Shown: in pieces, positions 24,790-33,924 of the stretch
How the letters are laid out: each line of letters opens with the position of its first letter
Position numbering within the stretch: the first letter of the stretch is position 1
Source of the DNA: Psychrobacter sp. UBA3962
GTDB lineage: Bacteria > Pseudomonadota > Gammaproteobacteria > Pseudomonadales > Moraxellaceae
Length of the DNA: 64,000 nucleotides
Assembly: GCF_002385225.1 (NCBI RefSeq)
Contig: NZ_DGDC01000010.1
Span: forward strand, 62,001 to 126,000
Direction: 5' to 3'
The notes under the pieces: generated by a model
The model's database searches: none
What the model was told of the DNA's origin: nothing
Seen by the model: the letters and a program-made list of their open reading frames with translations, nothing else
Made by a program: the position numbers and the translations under genes

Positions 24790-25449
24790 ATGAGTCAGCA
24801 ACTAAAGCTTAAACAAGAAGTCGCAAAAGCCGCACTGGCCTCAATTGACGACGGAATGATCCTGGGTGTGGGCACAGGCAGTACTGTGAACTGCTTGATT
24901 GAATTATTGCCGCAAGTGAATTTAAAAGGGGCTGTGGCCAGCTCTAAAGTAACCCAAGATAAGTTAGAAGCTTTGGGAATAGAGGTGATGGACCTAAATT
25001 ATGTGGGCGAGCTGGACCTTTATATTGATGGCGCTGATGAGGTTAATCCTAATTTGCAGTTAATTAAAGGGGGCGGTGGTGCCTTAACTCGTGAAAAAAT
25101 TGTGGCAGCCGCCTCAAAACAATTCTTATGTTTGGTCGATGAAAGCAAATGGGTCACGCAGCTAGGCCGTGAGTTCCCAGTACCTATCGAAGTTTTACCA
25201 CAAGCGCGTTCTTATGTGGCTCGTGAATTGGTAAAATTGGGTGGTGAGCCGGTGTATCGTGAAGGCTTTGTGACTGATTATGGAAACCTGATCTTAGATA
25301 CTTATAATCTTGAAATCACCAGTGCCAGCGAGATGGAGCAAACTCTAAATAATATCGTTGGGGTAGTGTGTAATGGTATTTTTGCCGCCAATCAAGCAGA
25401 TAAGCTGTTAATTGCTAAATCAACAGGGGTAGAGCTGTTACAGCGTTAA
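24790..25449 (+). CDS. rpiA: Ribose-5-phosphate isomerase A
   Basis: RpiA interconverts ribose 5-phosphate and ribulose 5-phosphate in the pentose phosphate pathway. The 219 residues carry [15 protein letters not shown] (phosphate loop, about 26-40), [30 protein letters not shown] split over the catalytic aspartates and glutamate, and the later [24 protein letters not shown]. The length and domain order match the family exactly. It is divergent from ilvA and followed by a hairpin terminator. Confidence 0.97.
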   Translation: MSQQLKLKQEVAKAALASIDDGMILGVGTGSTVNCLIELLPQVNLKGAVASSKVTQDKLEALGIEVMDLNYVGELDLYIDGADEVNPNLQLIKGGGGALTREKIVAAASKQFLCLVDESKWVTQLGREFPVPIEVLPQARSYVARELVKLGGEPVYREGFVTDYGNLILDTYNLEITSASEMEQTLNNIVGVVCNGIFAANQADKLLIAKSTGVELLQR

Positions 25450-25504
25450 TATAAAATACTATTCTACTGCTAGTGGGTTTATGGTTAAATAAAGAAGTAA
25501 TAGC

Positions 25505-25565
25505 AATTTGTCGTTAGTTTTAGATTGTTTTTGATCTCGTATTGAGAACGACAAATTTATTTTTG
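25505..25565 (+). terminator. Probable terminator of rpiA (11-bp perfect stem)
   Basis: AATTTGTCGTT (25505-25515) pairs perfectly with AACGACAAATT (25547-25557). The loop is 31 nt and TATTTTT follows. The long loop lowers its predicted strength. It could also serve as a regulatory dyad for the hydrolase gene that starts 48 bp later. Confidence 0.55.
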
Positions 25566-25604
25566 CCACTTATTTATTAACCGACTGACAAGGACGTCAA
25601 ACCC

Positions 25605-26438
25605 ATGCCTATCCTCTCCCTTAATGGCGCTGAAATTTATTACGAAGACAGTGCTCCTGAACAAGCCAACCTACCCCCAGAGCAACAAAAACCTGTGATG
25701 CTATTTGCACATGGGCTATTATGGGGCGCCCATCTTTATGACAAACAAGTCGAGTATTTCAAACCAGGCTATCGCTGTATTGCCTTCGATTTTCGAGGAC
25801 AAGGTAAATCTGAAATCACCAAGTCTGGTTATGATATGGACAGCTTAGCAGACGATGCCATTGCTTTATTAGAAACATTACAGATTAAAAAATGCCATTT
25901 CGTTGGCCTATCTATGGGCGGTTATGTCGCACAGCGCGTAGCGTTAAAGCGTCCAGATTTATTGCAGTCTTTGATTTTGCTAGACACCGCAGCGGAAGCT
26001 GAAAGCCCAGAAAAGAAAGCGGGTTATGAAAAGCTGCTAAAGGCGATTCACTGGTTAGGCGTTAAACGGATCAGTAAAAAGGTGATGCCCATTATGTTTG
26101 GGGACACCTTTTTAAACGATAAGTCGCGTAAGCAAGAATATAAAACTTGGCTTGAGCACCTGAAGCGAAACGATAAAAAAGGGGCGGCTAGAGCCACCAT
26201 TGGAGTTATAGAGCGTGATGAGGTATTAAGCCGTTTGCCTGAAATTACCTTACCAACCTTGATTGTGGTGGGGGATGAAGACAAACCTACCCCTTATGAA
26301 GAAGCACAGAAAATGCATTTTGCTATTAGCGGCTCGAAGCTGGCAGTGATTAAGCACTCGGGGCACAGTACCCCAGTCGAGCAGCCAGAGCAATTAAATG
26401 AGGTGATAAGCACCTTCTTAACGCAGGTTACTGCTTAA
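25605..26438 (+). CDS. Alpha/beta hydrolase
   Basis: An alpha/beta-hydrolase-fold protein of 277 residues. The oxyanion region is FAHGLLWGAHLYD, the nucleophile elbow is GLSMGGYVAQRVAL with Ser at about residue 106, the acid is likely in VVGDEDKPTP, and the base is the histidine in KHSGHSTPVEQP. The overall pattern resembles 3-oxoadipate enol-lactonase and haloperoxidase-like esterases. Nothing in the neighbourhood (rpiA, argF) points to a substrate. It is a single gene ended by a perfect hairpin terminator. Confidence 0.87.
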   Translation: MPILSLNGAEIYYEDSAPEQANLPPEQQKPVMLFAHGLLWGAHLYDKQVEYFKPGYRCIAFDFRGQGKSEITKSGYDMDSLADDAIALLETLQIKKCHFVGLSMGGYVAQRVALKRPDLLQSLILLDTAAEAESPEKKAGYEKLLKAIHWLGVKRISKKVMPIMFGDTFLNDKSRKQEYKTWLEHLKRNDKKGAARATIGVIERDEVLSRLPEITLPTLIVVGDEDKPTPYEEAQKMHFAISGSKLAVIKHSGHSTPVEQPEQLNEVISTFLTQVTA

Positions 26439-26490
26439 CTGGACATGCTGTATATGAATGTTGTGTCTTGAAGTTAAATCTTAAATTAAT

Positions 26491-26527
26491 AAAAAGGCTA
26501 AGTCATTTAAATGACTTAGCCTTTTTT
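26491..26527. terminator. Bidirectional terminator between the hydrolase gene and argF
   Basis: A perfect 18-bp palindromic stem: AAAAAGGCTAAGTCATTT (26491-26508) with its complement (26509-26526). A and T tracts lie at the two ends. It serves both convergent genes. With no unpaired bases, a small loop must open at the centre. Confidence 0.88.
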
Positions 26528-26560
26528 CTATTATTCACGATAATTTATATTAGTGCTCAG

Positions 26561-27481
26561 TTAGCTTAGTTTAATTTTGTCTTTTAATAAAAATTCCATT
26601 AAAGCTTTTTGGGCATGCAATCTGTTTTCTGCCTCATCCCAGACCACAGAGCGTGGATCATCAAGTAAATCATGTGAGATTTCCTCCCCACGGTGTGCGG
26701 GCAAGCAGTGCATGAATAAAACTTCAGGGTCTGCTTTGTCTAGCAAAGAAGGCGTTACTTGGTAAGGCGCGAAACGACGGGCGCGCGTGTTCTGCTCGCT
26801 CTCTTGACCCATACTGGCCCAGACATCGGTAACGATTAGGTGAGCGTCTTTAGCCGCCTCCTGAACGTCTTCTACTAAGCTCACACAGTGTTTGAACTTT
26901 TCCATTAAATCTGGGTTAGGTTCAAAGCCGTAAGGGGCAGCAACTCTAAGCTCAAAGCCAAATTGATGGGCAGCGGCCATAAATGAAGAGCACATATTGT
27001 TACCATCACCTACCCAAGTAACGATTTTATCTTTGATGCTACCACGGTGCTCATAATAGGTCTGCATGTCCGCCAATAATTGGCAGGGATGGAAATCATC
27101 TGTTAAAGCATTAATGATAGGCACTGAAGAATACTCGGCAAACCTTTCTACTTTTTCATGCTCAAAGGTACGAATCATAATGAGATCGACCATGCTTGAA
27201 ATTACCCTAGCCGAATCTTCAATAGGTTCGCCACGACCCAGCTGCGTGTCTTTAGGCGATAAAAAGATAGCGTGTCCCCCAAACTGTCCCATACCGGTTT
27301 CAAACGAGATACGAGTGCGGGTAGAGGATTTTTCAAATATCATGCCTAACGTACGACCTACAAAGGGTTGGTACACTTCGCCAGCATGTTGCATCTTTCG
27401 AAGCTCACTTGCACGCCTAATTAAGGCTTCAAGCTCGGTTGGAGATAAATCGAGTAGAGTTAAAAAATGACGCACGCTCAT
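26561..27481 (-). CDS. argF: Ornithine carbamoyltransferase
   Basis: ArgF makes citrulline from ornithine and carbamoyl phosphate in arginine synthesis. The carbamoyl-phosphate motif [13 protein letters not shown] is at about residues 49-61. [31 protein letters not shown] and [12 protein letters not shown] follow. The ornithine-binding cysteine is in [13 protein letters not shown] near residue 265. The length of 306 residues is typical of anabolic enzymes. No ArgR-box-like pair was identified with confidence upstream. Confidence 0.96.
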   Translation of the reverse strand: MSVRHFLTLLDLSPTELEALIRRASELRKMQHAGEVYQPFVGRTLGMIFEKSSTRTRISFETGMGQFGGHAIFLSPKDTQLGRGEPIEDSARVISSMVDLIMIRTFEHEKVERFAEYSSVPIINALTDDFHPCQLLADMQTYYEHRGSIKDKIVTWVGDGNNMCSSFMAAAHQFGFELRVAAPYGFEPNPDLMEKFKHCVSLVEDVQEAAKDAHLIVTDVWASMGQESEQNTRARRFAPYQVTPSLLDKADPEVLFMHCLPAHRGEEISHDLLDDPRSVVWDEAENRLHAQKALMEFLLKDKIKLS

Positions 27482-27550
27482 GTGGCTCTCTTTAAATAAC
27501 AGTTAATTTAGGTAGAAGATTCCAAAAAATAATTGACTAAACTGTCAGTA

Positions 27551-27586
27551 TAGCGAACTTTTTGGCTATGTGAAAATAGTTCGCTA
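27551..27586. repeat. 8-bp inverted repeat upstream of argF
   Basis: TAGCGAAC (27551-27558) and GTTCGCTA (27579-27586) enclose 20 nt, 70-105 bp upstream of the argF start and downstream of alr. No T run follows on either strand, so it does not look like a terminator. It might be an operator or leader hairpin of argF. Confidence 0.45.
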
Positions 27587-27596
27587 TTATTTATAT

Positions 27597-27656
27597 AAAT
27601 GCAGTTAATCTAAATGCAATTAATTTCAATGTAGTTAATATAAATGCAGTTGCTCT
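27597..27656. repeat. Four tandem copies of a 15-bp imperfect repeat
   Basis: Units AAATGCAGTTAATCT, AAATGCAATTAATTT, CAATGTAGTTAATAT and AAATGCAGTTGCTCT follow head to tail between argF and alr. They differ at one to four positions from each other. The array is non-coding and too short and gapless to be a CRISPR array. It looks like a minisatellite made by replication slippage and later drift. Confidence 0.8.
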
Positions 27657-27682
27657 CAATAGTCATCATTTGTTAGTGAGGG

Positions 27683-28828
27683 CTAAATTACCACACGAGT
27701 AGGGCGCTGTGTCACTCGGCACAATAATTCATAACCTAAAGTATGAGCAGAGTTGGCAATCTCATCAACGCTAGGTTCTGCTTTTTCTGGGTCCCCCCAT
27801 AAGACAACCTTGTAGCCCACTGTAGGGTTAGGCACTTCGGTTAAATCGATGGCAATCATGTCCATGGCCACCCGTCCAATGACTGGACATTTATAACTTA
27901 CTGTTGCCTCAGATTCGGTGCTATCACTGGCCATCTGCTTCACAGTAACCCAGGCTGAGCCATCAACCACTCGAGGATAGCCGTCACCATAGCCAATACT
28001 AACAATACCTTTAACTATAGGGCGGTTGGCGACAAAACGGCTGCCATAGCCTACTGGCGCGCCAGCCGCAATGTTATGAATCGCCATTAAGCTGGCTGCA
28101 AAAGTCATGACGGGCTTTAATTGTAAATCCTGAGCACTAATGCCCTCTAAAGGGGTGCTGCCATAAAGCATAATGCCAGGACGTACCCAGTCAAAATGGC
28201 ACTCAGGAAAGTTAAGGATACCGGCTGAGTTGCATAAAGAGGCTTTGATATTGCTATCTACTTGCTCTCTTAATTCGGTTAAGGCCCCAGTAAATATTTT
28301 AATTTGATTGGCGTTAGAGGGATGGTCAGGGCGATCAGCATTGGCAAAGTGGCTGGTTAGGATAAGATTATATCCGGCATCAACCAAGGTTTTTGCTACG
28401 GCTACAATCTCTTCGGGTTCAAAACCTAAGCGGTTCATGCCTGTATTTAATTTAAGCCACACAGTTCGGCAAGCAGAGTCAGCGGCAGGTAATTGATCTA
28501 GAGCCCACTGTACTTGCTTTTGATGATGAATAATACTTTGACAGTCAGCCTCAATAGACTCTGCCCATTCTTGTTGACTAAATACCCCTTCGATCAGCAC
28601 TATGCCTTTTTGCCAGCCCAAACTGCGAATCTGCTTCGCTTCATCAAAGCAGGCTACACCTAGAGCATCTGCTAGCTGCAAATTTGCAATACAGTGCTTG
28701 ACCCCATGACCGTAAGCATCTGCTTTTACCATTGCCAAAACTTTGGTTTTTTCAGGGATTTTTTTTATGACTTGGCTTAAGTTATGGGTTAAAGCGGCAG
28801 AGTTTATAGTAATTGAGGCATTACGCAT
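27683..28828 (-). CDS. alr: Alanine racemase
   Basis: Alr interconverts L- and D-alanine for peptidoglycan. The PLP lysine is at about residue 35 in MVKADAYGHG. Further signatures are LKLNTGMNRLGF, the RPGIMLYG loop, GYGSRF, the YGDGYPR segment with the catalytic tyrosine region, and VIGRVAMDMIAIDLT. The length of about 381 residues is slightly long. The ATG at 28828 is preferred over a GTG three codons earlier. It is a single gene lying between ubiB and argF on the minus strand. Confidence 0.96.
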   Translation of the reverse strand: MRNASITINSAALTHNLSQVIKKIPEKTKVLAMVKADAYGHGVKHCIANLQLADALGVACFDEAKQIRSLGWQKGIVLIEGVFSQQEWAESIEADCQSIIHHQKQVQWALDQLPAADSACRTVWLKLNTGMNRLGFEPEEIVAVAKTLVDAGYNLILTSHFANADRPDHPSNANQIKIFTGALTELREQVDSNIKASLCNSAGILNFPECHFDWVRPGIMLYGSTPLEGISAQDLQLKPVMTFAASLMAIHNIAAGAPVGYGSRFVANRPIVKGIVSIGYGDGYPRVVDGSAWVTVKQMASDSTESEATVSYKCPVIGRVAMDMIAIDLTEVPNPTVGYKVVLWGDPEKAEPSVDEIANSAHTLGYELLCRVTQRPTRVVI

Positions 28829-28872
28829 GGTTAACACTCACTAAGATATCTAAAGAATGGAAATAACTAATA

Positions 28873-28934
28873 TAGGCTGACAGCTTGGCTAACTATAATC
28901 ATCAGTTTGACTAGCGTTATTGGCGGTCAGCCTA
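28873..28934. repeat. 9-bp inverted repeat between ubiB and alr
   Basis: TAGGCTGAC (28873-28881) and GTCAGCCTA (28926-28934) enclose 44 nt directly after ubiB. It could form the base of a long hairpin ending the ubiB transcript, with only weakly T-rich DNA after it. Function uncertain. Confidence 0.4.
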
Positions 28935-28995
28935 AATGTAAATGGCAATTTAATGATTTATTCATCTTTTTTATAGCTGGGGACTCGACTGACAT

Positions 28996-30639
28996 CTAGC
29001 CTAAGATACGCCATAGCACAAACAAAATGGCTAGGATATAAAATATAGGCGACAGCCAAGCGATAACCTGGGTGGCTATGGCCACACTAATGACGAAGCC
29101 GGCTAAGGCAATCCAGTCTTTACGTCTGTCATTTAGCATGTCAGCACGAATTTGCTGTATTTCTCGTAGCTGCTGATCTTGTCTTGCCCCTTGTGAAGCC
29201 ATGCTTTGTAACCCTTGATCCAATAGCTTAGGAACCTGAGCGGTTGACAGCAATAGTTCAGGTAACTGTTCACGCAACTCACGCATATTGCGGGCAGGAT
29301 CAAGCTGCTCTTTTACCCACCCGGTCAAAATGGGCTTGGCCAAAGACCAAATATCAAGATCAGGATATAAGTCGCGACCTAGACCTTCAACGTGAACCAA
29401 AGTTTTTAGGAGTAGCATAAGCTGAGGGGGAATGCTCATATGATGGCGACGAGCGATGTCTAAGATCTGCATCAACACCCCCGCGAAGTCTATTTCATTA
29501 ATGGGTTTTAAGACCATAGGCGAAACAGTCCGGCGCATGTCACGGGTTAAGGCATGCTTATCGGTATTGGGCGGTATCCAGCCCGCTCGGCTCACAATAT
29601 CTACCAAGTTGCTGAAGTTGTTGTTCATCACCGCCAGTAACATACGCGCCACTATCATCTGATCTTCTTTTGATAATTCGCCCATGATGGCGCAATCAAG
29701 GCCAATGTATCTAGGGTAGAAGCGATATGGCTCTGGGGTATCTGCTGGCAAGGTCTCAACGAAGACATTTCCTGGATGCATGTCTGCATGGAAGAAGTTG
29801 TCGCGGAAAACCTGAGTAAAGAAGATGGTTAGCCCTTTTTCTGCTAGAGCAGCACGGTCGTAATCTAACTCATCGAAGACTTGAGTCTGCGAGATGGGCA
29901 CACCCACAATACGCTCCATCACCATCACGCTTTTTGAAGCCGCATAAACCTCGGGCACATACATCATCGCAGAGCCTAAGAAGTTATTACGCATCTTAGT
30001 GGTATTGTCCGCCTCAAAGGTTAAGTCCAGCTCATTGAGCATAATCTGACGATAATCTTCTACCACTTCGATAATACGCACCGCACGTGCCGCTTCAATG
30101 CGAGCAGAAGCCCACTGTGCCAGGTCACGTAGTAGCTCAAAGTCAGAGACAATACGCTCACGAATATCGGGCCTGACCACTTTGACCACCACTTCACGGC
30201 CATCATGCAAGGCAGCGGTATGCACTTGGGCAATAGAAGCTGCGGCTAAAGGCTTGGTATCAAAACGTGAAAACAACTCATTAATTGATTTGCCTAGACC
30301 AAATTTTGGGTCTTCGATTTGGGCAATGGCAATATTGACATCGAAGGGTTTCACTCGGTCCTGAAGCTGAACCAATTGCTCGATAATCTCAGGGGGAACG
30401 AGGTCGCGACGAGTAGATAGCAGTTGACCCAGTTTAAGAAATAACGTTCCCATTTCTTCTAGCGCAAGCTTCACCCCATTTGGCTGATGTTTCTTGCCCC
30501 AAGCAGCAGGGTGAGATTTAATCATACGTGCCACAGATTGTAGCTGGGGAGCTTCTTCTAGGGGAAGGTGGGTATCGAGGCGGTGAAGAGCGGCGATGCG
30601 CCAAAGCTCAAGTAGTCTTTTGCGATGAGATAACAGCAT
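28996..30639 (-). CDS. ubiB: Ubiquinone biosynthesis regulatory kinase/ATPase UbiB
   Basis: UbiB is a membrane-anchored ABC1-family ATPase required for ubiquinone synthesis in the accessory Ubi complex. Motifs in order: LFLKLGQLLSTRRDLVPPE (KxGQ), AAASIAQVHTAAL, VVVKVVRPDI, the catalytic loop FHADMHPGNVF and GLDCAIMG. Two hydrophobic helices form the C-terminus (about residues 505-545), as in UbiB and unlike the soluble paralogue at 13.7-15.0 kb. The ATG at 30639 is used; a TTG lies three codons upstream. ubiE and ubiJ lie upstream on the same strand, separated by a terminator. Confidence 0.95.
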   Translation of the reverse strand: MLLSHRKRLLELWRIAALHRLDTHLPLEEAPQLQSVARMIKSHPAAWGKKHQPNGVKLALEEMGTLFLKLGQLLSTRRDLVPPEIIEQLVQLQDRVKPFDVNIAIAQIEDPKFGLGKSINELFSRFDTKPLAAASIAQVHTAALHDGREVVVKVVRPDIRERIVSDFELLRDLAQWASARIEAARAVRIIEVVEDYRQIMLNELDLTFEADNTTKMRNNFLGSAMMYVPEVYAASKSVMVMERIVGVPISQTQVFDELDYDRAALAEKGLTIFFTQVFRDNFFHADMHPGNVFVETLPADTPEPYRFYPRYIGLDCAIMGELSKEDQMIVARMLLAVMNNNFSNLVDIVSRAGWIPPNTDKHALTRDMRRTVSPMVLKPINEIDFAGVLMQILDIARRHHMSIPPQLMLLLKTLVHVEGLGRDLYPDLDIWSLAKPILTGWVKEQLDPARNMRELREQLPELLLSTAQVPKLLDQGLQSMASQGARQDQQLREIQQIRADMLNDRRKDWIALAGFVISVAIATQVIAWLSPIFYILAILFVLWRILG

Positions 30640-30818
30640 GTGGAGCAACCCATATCAGGAGTATAAACAAAGCCATGACTCACTACGGAGCCTTAATCAG
30701 CTTAAATAATTGGTTTTAATGATACCACGGGAGAAGTATTTTAAGAATGGCTGAAGCCGCTTAGAGGAGACAAAGTGAATGAAATTATCAGTAAAATAGC
30801 CTCATAAAAAAGTCTCAT

Positions 30819-30848
30819 AAAAAAAGCCACCTTAAATTTAAGATGGCT
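30819..30848 (-). terminator. Terminator of ubiE-ubiJ
   Basis: On the minus strand AGCCATCTTAAA and TTTAAGGTGGCT (30848-30825) form a 12-bp stem with one G-U pair and almost no loop. Seven T residues follow (30825-30819). It separates ubiJ from ubiB. A 13-bp tandem duplication (AGCCTCATAAAAA/AGTCTCATAAAAA, from about 30798) lies next to it. Confidence 0.8.
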
Positions 30849-30914
30849 CAGTTAAGCAGAGAGCTAAAGCTCTGCCTTAGACTTGTATACTATGGTTGAT
30901 AACCTGGGTCTGCT

Positions 30915-31625
30915 TTAAGACTGATTGTCCCCTTTGAGGCGAGCCTGCTCCGCTTTAATCATCGCCAGTCGGGCCTCTTCGCGCTGAACATCAGCACGCA
31001 GTTTAAGAAGCTGTTGTTTTAAATCATTAGCCTCTTGTTCCTCCACTGGGTCAGGAGGTTGATTGCCAGCTACCTCATTGGCCCAATCAGCGACATCATT
31101 AAACGCATGCTTAGCAGTATGACGCACATTGCCTTTTAAGGATTTAATTAAAAGGTTCAGCTGCATTGCAAGAGGTTTGCCAATTAACGGCTCAAGCTGA
31201 CCGGCAATATCTGGATTGAAGCCCGAAATAAGCTGTTTGACTTGCATCAATACTCGATAGTCGCCTTCAATGGGCAGATTACCACTGGCATCACGCATTA
31301 GATTCAATAGCTCGGCAGGGTTGTCTACTTTAATGGTACAGTCTGGCAGGATGCTACCAATAGACACATATTCTTGCCAGGCTTGATCTCGGTCAGAAGC
31401 TACGGTACCTGGTGTTTCAAACACACTATGCTCAACTTTAGACACAGGCTCAAATCTGATGTGATCCTCATTGAAGTGCACATCAATGCTAAATTCAGGC
31501 ATGGCCATAGTTAAGCGTAAAACTTTACCTGATAGAGGAGCGAGCCCAGACTTGGTGATTTCATCGCTCAAAATAGCAAAGTTTATAAGTTTTTCTATGC
31601 CGGTTAATAGGAGAACTGTAATCAT
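30915..31625 (-). CDS. ubiJ: Ubiquinone biosynthesis accessory factor UbiJ (SCP2 domain)
   Basis: UbiJ is a lipid-binding SCP2-domain protein that, with UbiK, supports the aerobic Ubi hydroxylase complex. The start LLTGIEKLINFAILSDEITKSGLAPLSGKVLRL shows the hydrophobic SCP2 helix and sheet. The middle part ISGFNPDIAGQLEPLIGKPLA, and the C-terminal charged coiled coil rich in K, E and R (about 195-236), match UbiJ. The gene lies 75 bp downstream of ubiE, and this ubiE-ubiJ-ubiB order is conserved in gammaproteobacteria. The C-terminal coil could pair with UbiK, which is not in this window. Confidence 0.9.
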   Translation of the reverse strand: MITVLLLTGIEKLINFAILSDEITKSGLAPLSGKVLRLTMAMPEFSIDVHFNEDHIRFEPVSKVEHSVFETPGTVASDRDQAWQEYVSIGSILPDCTIKVDNPAELLNLMRDASGNLPIEGDYRVLMQVKQLISGFNPDIAGQLEPLIGKPLAMQLNLLIKSLKGNVRHTAKHAFNDVADWANEVAGNQPPDPVEEQEANDLKQQLLKLRADVQREEARLAMIKAEQARLKGDNQS

Positions 31626-31700
31626 AAATCACTGCCTAAAAAATTGTTGAGTCTGCTCACTGTGAAAGAAGAGTCAGGGCCGTCTTATATAGTGCTGTTC

Positions 31701-32783
31701 TTATTTTTTAAAGCCACGGTGAACGGCCACGATACCTGCGGTTAGGTTGTGGTAATCACAGTTTACAAAGCCTGCATTTTCCATCATGTTTTTCAGGGTT
31801 TGCTGGTCAGGGTGCATGCGAATAGATTCTGCCAAATACTGATAGCTTTCTGAATCATTGGCCACAATCTTGCCCATTAAAGGTAGGGCAGTAAATGAGT
31901 ACAAATCATACGCTTTTGATAAAGGCTCAAAAATAGGTTTAGAGAACTCTAAGATCAATAAGCGACCACCTGGCTTTAATACACGGTACATAGCGCGTAA
32001 AGCCGCATCTTTATCAGTAACGTTACGCAGACCAAAACTTATGGTTAATAAGTCAAAGCTTTCATCTTCAAAAGGGGCTAGAGTTTCGGCATTTGCCAAC
32101 ACGAAGTCAACGTTGTTACAGCCCGCATTGATTAAGCGCTCGCGGCCTACATCTAGCATCGCTGCGTTGATGTCTGATAAGACCACTCTACCGTTACGAC
32201 CCACTTCACGGCTAAATGCCTTGGCTAAATCTCCCGTACCGCCTGCAATGTCTAACACATGCTGACCTGCGCGCACGCCTGAAAGGCTGATTGTGTAGCG
32301 CTTCCATAAACGGTGGATACCAAAAGACATCAAGTCGTTCATGATGTCATATTTCTTGGCCACAGAGGTGAATACATCAGCTACCTTGGCTTGTTTCTCC
32401 GCTTTTTTAACTTTCTTATAGCCAAAGTGGGTTTCTTCTAAACCATCGGTATCAGGAGTGTGGGGGTTGTTGATATCATCTTTGGGGTTAAAGCGAGGTA
32501 GATCATGCTGACCGGTGAAGTTTTCAAAGTGTTGAGTAGGCTGGGTGCTATTTGACTCGGTTTGAGCAGCATAAGGACGGGTAGTCTGCTGACCTTGTGG
32601 CGTACCTGCTGGTAATTGATTGACATCGCTAAACTGGTCATTTAGCACGGTTTGCTTGGCAGAATTAGATTGTAAAGACTGCTGCACTTGGGCATTGGTT
32701 TGATGATTGTGATCAATGGTGTCTTGGACCAATTTATTTTGTAGGCTTGCAGTGTCGTTATTTTGATTATTGGACTGGCTCAT
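31701..32783 (-). CDS. ubiE: Ubiquinone/menaquinone C-methyltransferase UbiE with long N-terminal extension
   Basis: UbiE is the SAM-dependent C-methyltransferase of ubiquinone (and menaquinone) synthesis. From about residue 117 it is a standard Ubi[44 protein letters not shown], the SAM motif [46 protein letters not shown] (in two conserved blocks) and the terminal HRGFK. The ~115 residues before it are polar and rich in Q, N, T and S, with no recognisable domain. No in-frame ATG, GTG or TTG was found between about residue 54 and the start of the methyltransferase domain, so the extension should be translated. AGGAT precedes the ATG. The usual family length is about 250 residues; this is 360. 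Confidence 0.94.
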   Translation of the reverse strand: MSQSNNQNNDTASLQNKLVQDTIDHNHQTNAQVQQSLQSNSAKQTVLNDQFSDVNQLPAGTPQGQQTTRPYAAQTESNSTQPTQHFENFTGQHDLPRFNPKDDINNPHTPDTDGLEETHFGYKKVKKAEKQAKVADVFTSVAKKYDIMNDLMSFGIHRLWKRYTISLSGVRAGQHVLDIAGGTGDLAKAFSREVGRNGRVVLSDINAAMLDVGRERLINAGCNNVDFVLANAETLAPFEDESFDLLTISFGLRNVTDKDAALRAMYRVLKPGGRLLILEFSKPIFEPLSKAYDLYSFTALPLMGKIVANDSESYQYLAESIRMHPDQQTLKNMMENAGFVNCDYHNLTAGIVAVHRGFKK

Positions 32784-33045
32784 TAGGGATCCTGATTTTA
32801 GTATTTATTAATTAAAATTATGTGGGTAAAAATAATGTTGGGAGGTCAGCAACTGAGTGTAGAGTAATTTAAGACTATTGATTTTAATCTACTAAGGCTT
32901 TATTACTTTCTAGACCCAGTTTTTACACTCAATGGCTAACCGCAAATAAAGGGGGTTGATGGCTGTTATCATACATCAAATAGGCAGTAGCTGCTTATAT
33001 AGCGACTAATCTAAATAGGCAGCCGTACCTTAATAGGTGGATTGG

Positions 33046-33726
33046 TTAGGCACCCTGATGCACTTCGTCGATAATAGCCAGCTCACGCTCACAGAAAGGG
33101 TCAATAAAGCTACCAACACTTTTTAGAGGCTTCATGGCTGAAAAACCAGCGTCGATAAAGTCATATAAAGGCTGAAGGTTACGTTTGTAAGCCTGTTTTT
33201 TTACCAGTTTAAAAGACTTTTGTACGATAAATGAGTTCAAGTATTTATCACTGCGGTAGCACACCTGTTTTAAATCTTCGATTTGCTGACGACGAGCAGC
33301 TTCATCATTAACAGCCAAATAAGCTTTTTTCATATTGGCTTCATTGACCTCAAGGTCATTTTCTATCAGCCACTGAGCCAATTTAAGGTCCAGTTTGGTA
33401 GAAGTAATGGCCGTTTCCACCCCTAAAGTACCCGTTTCTAAAGCATTAGAAGGGGCTAGTTTCTCAACCTTTTGCGCTTTTGGCACAATCTTTTCAAGCT
33501 GGCTGACGATTTGATTTAAGCTATCACCACCATATAAATGGGTCAAAAAGTAGTCTGCCATAGGTTTGTTTTTTGGTTGAGAAAAAAGATCGGCATGGGT
33601 ATTGCGGATACGGTCTTTTTGCCAGCTTTGAACTTCTGCTAACTTTGCTGCAAGCTTAGGGTCATTGTGATGGGGCAGTTCCCAAAATTGTTTTAACTCA
33701 ACACTTAAATCGGATAAGGCAGACAT
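33046..33726 (-). CDS. Conserved hypothetical protein with FFLEELY-like motif
   Basis: A 226-residue soluble, largely helical protein without signal peptide or membrane segment. It contains YFLTHLYG at residues 59-66, which resembles the motif naming the FFLEELY-motif protein group of Moraxellaceae and relatives. The rest shows charged helices and a C-terminal KSVGSFIDPFCERELAIIDEVH segment. Catalytic residues cannot be named. It is a single gene between ubiE and pap. AGGAG-like AGGAGTTTACC precedes the ATG. Function unknown; the group assignment is from memory of the motif and moderately sure. Confidence 0.7.
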   Translation of the reverse strand: MSALSDLSVELKQFWELPHHNDPKLAAKLAEVQSWQKDRIRNTHADLFSQPKNKPMADYFLTHLYGGDSLNQIVSQLEKIVPKAQKVEKLAPSNALETGTLGVETAITSTKLDLKLAQWLIENDLEVNEANMKKAYLAVNDEAARRQQIEDLKQVCYRSDKYLNSFIVQKSFKLVKKQAYKRNLQPLYDFIDAGFSAMKPLKSVGSFIDPFCERELAIIDEVHQGA

Positions 33727-33880
33727 AGGTAAACTCCTGAGTAGTTTTAGTAAAATATTTTATATGACAATATTCTTAAAAAGGTTCAATAAAAAACAGA
33801 CAAAATAAAATCAATTAACCAAGACTATGCCGGTTAATTTGGTATGAGTTAAATATGAATTATGTAGCAAGCGATATTCG

Positions 33881-33898
33881 TTGTCATAAATCTGTGGC
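33881..33898 (+). promoter_or_regulatory. Candidate Pho box upstream of pap
   Basis: TTGTCATAAATCTGTGGC matches the enterobacterial PhoB box CTGTCATAAATCTGTCAC at 15 of 18 positions, with the two 7-bp half-sites spaced 11 bp as required. Another half-site-like CTGTAGC lies at 33910-33916, inside an 18-bp duplication of this region, and a TATAGT lies at 33937-33942. The box is about 200 bp before the pap ATG. Confidence 0.45.
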
Positions 33899-33924
33899 AT
33901 TGTATTAATCTGTAGCATTGCATT
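33889..33924. repeat. 18-bp imperfect tandem duplication upstream of pap
   Basis: AATCTGTGGCATTGTATT (33889-33906) and AATCTGTAGCATTGCATT (33907-33924) are adjacent copies with two differences. The duplication overlaps the candidate Pho box and doubles its second half-site. Confidence 0.7.

Noticed and set aside
27066..27470. A 134-residue plus-strand open frame over argF
   Set aside because: It is antisense to the conserved active-site region of argF; the length is explained by codon bias of the real gene.
27551..27586. Inverted repeat upstream of argF as a terminator of alr
   Set aside because: No T run follows on the minus strand and the loop is 20 nt; it is listed only as a repeat.
27597..27656. 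15-bp repeats considered as a CRISPR array
   Set aside because: The units are directly adjacent without spacers and no cas gene is present.
31858..32265. A 135-residue plus-strand open frame over ubiE
   Set aside because: It is antisense to the SAM-binding core of ubiE, and no start signal or family feature is seen.
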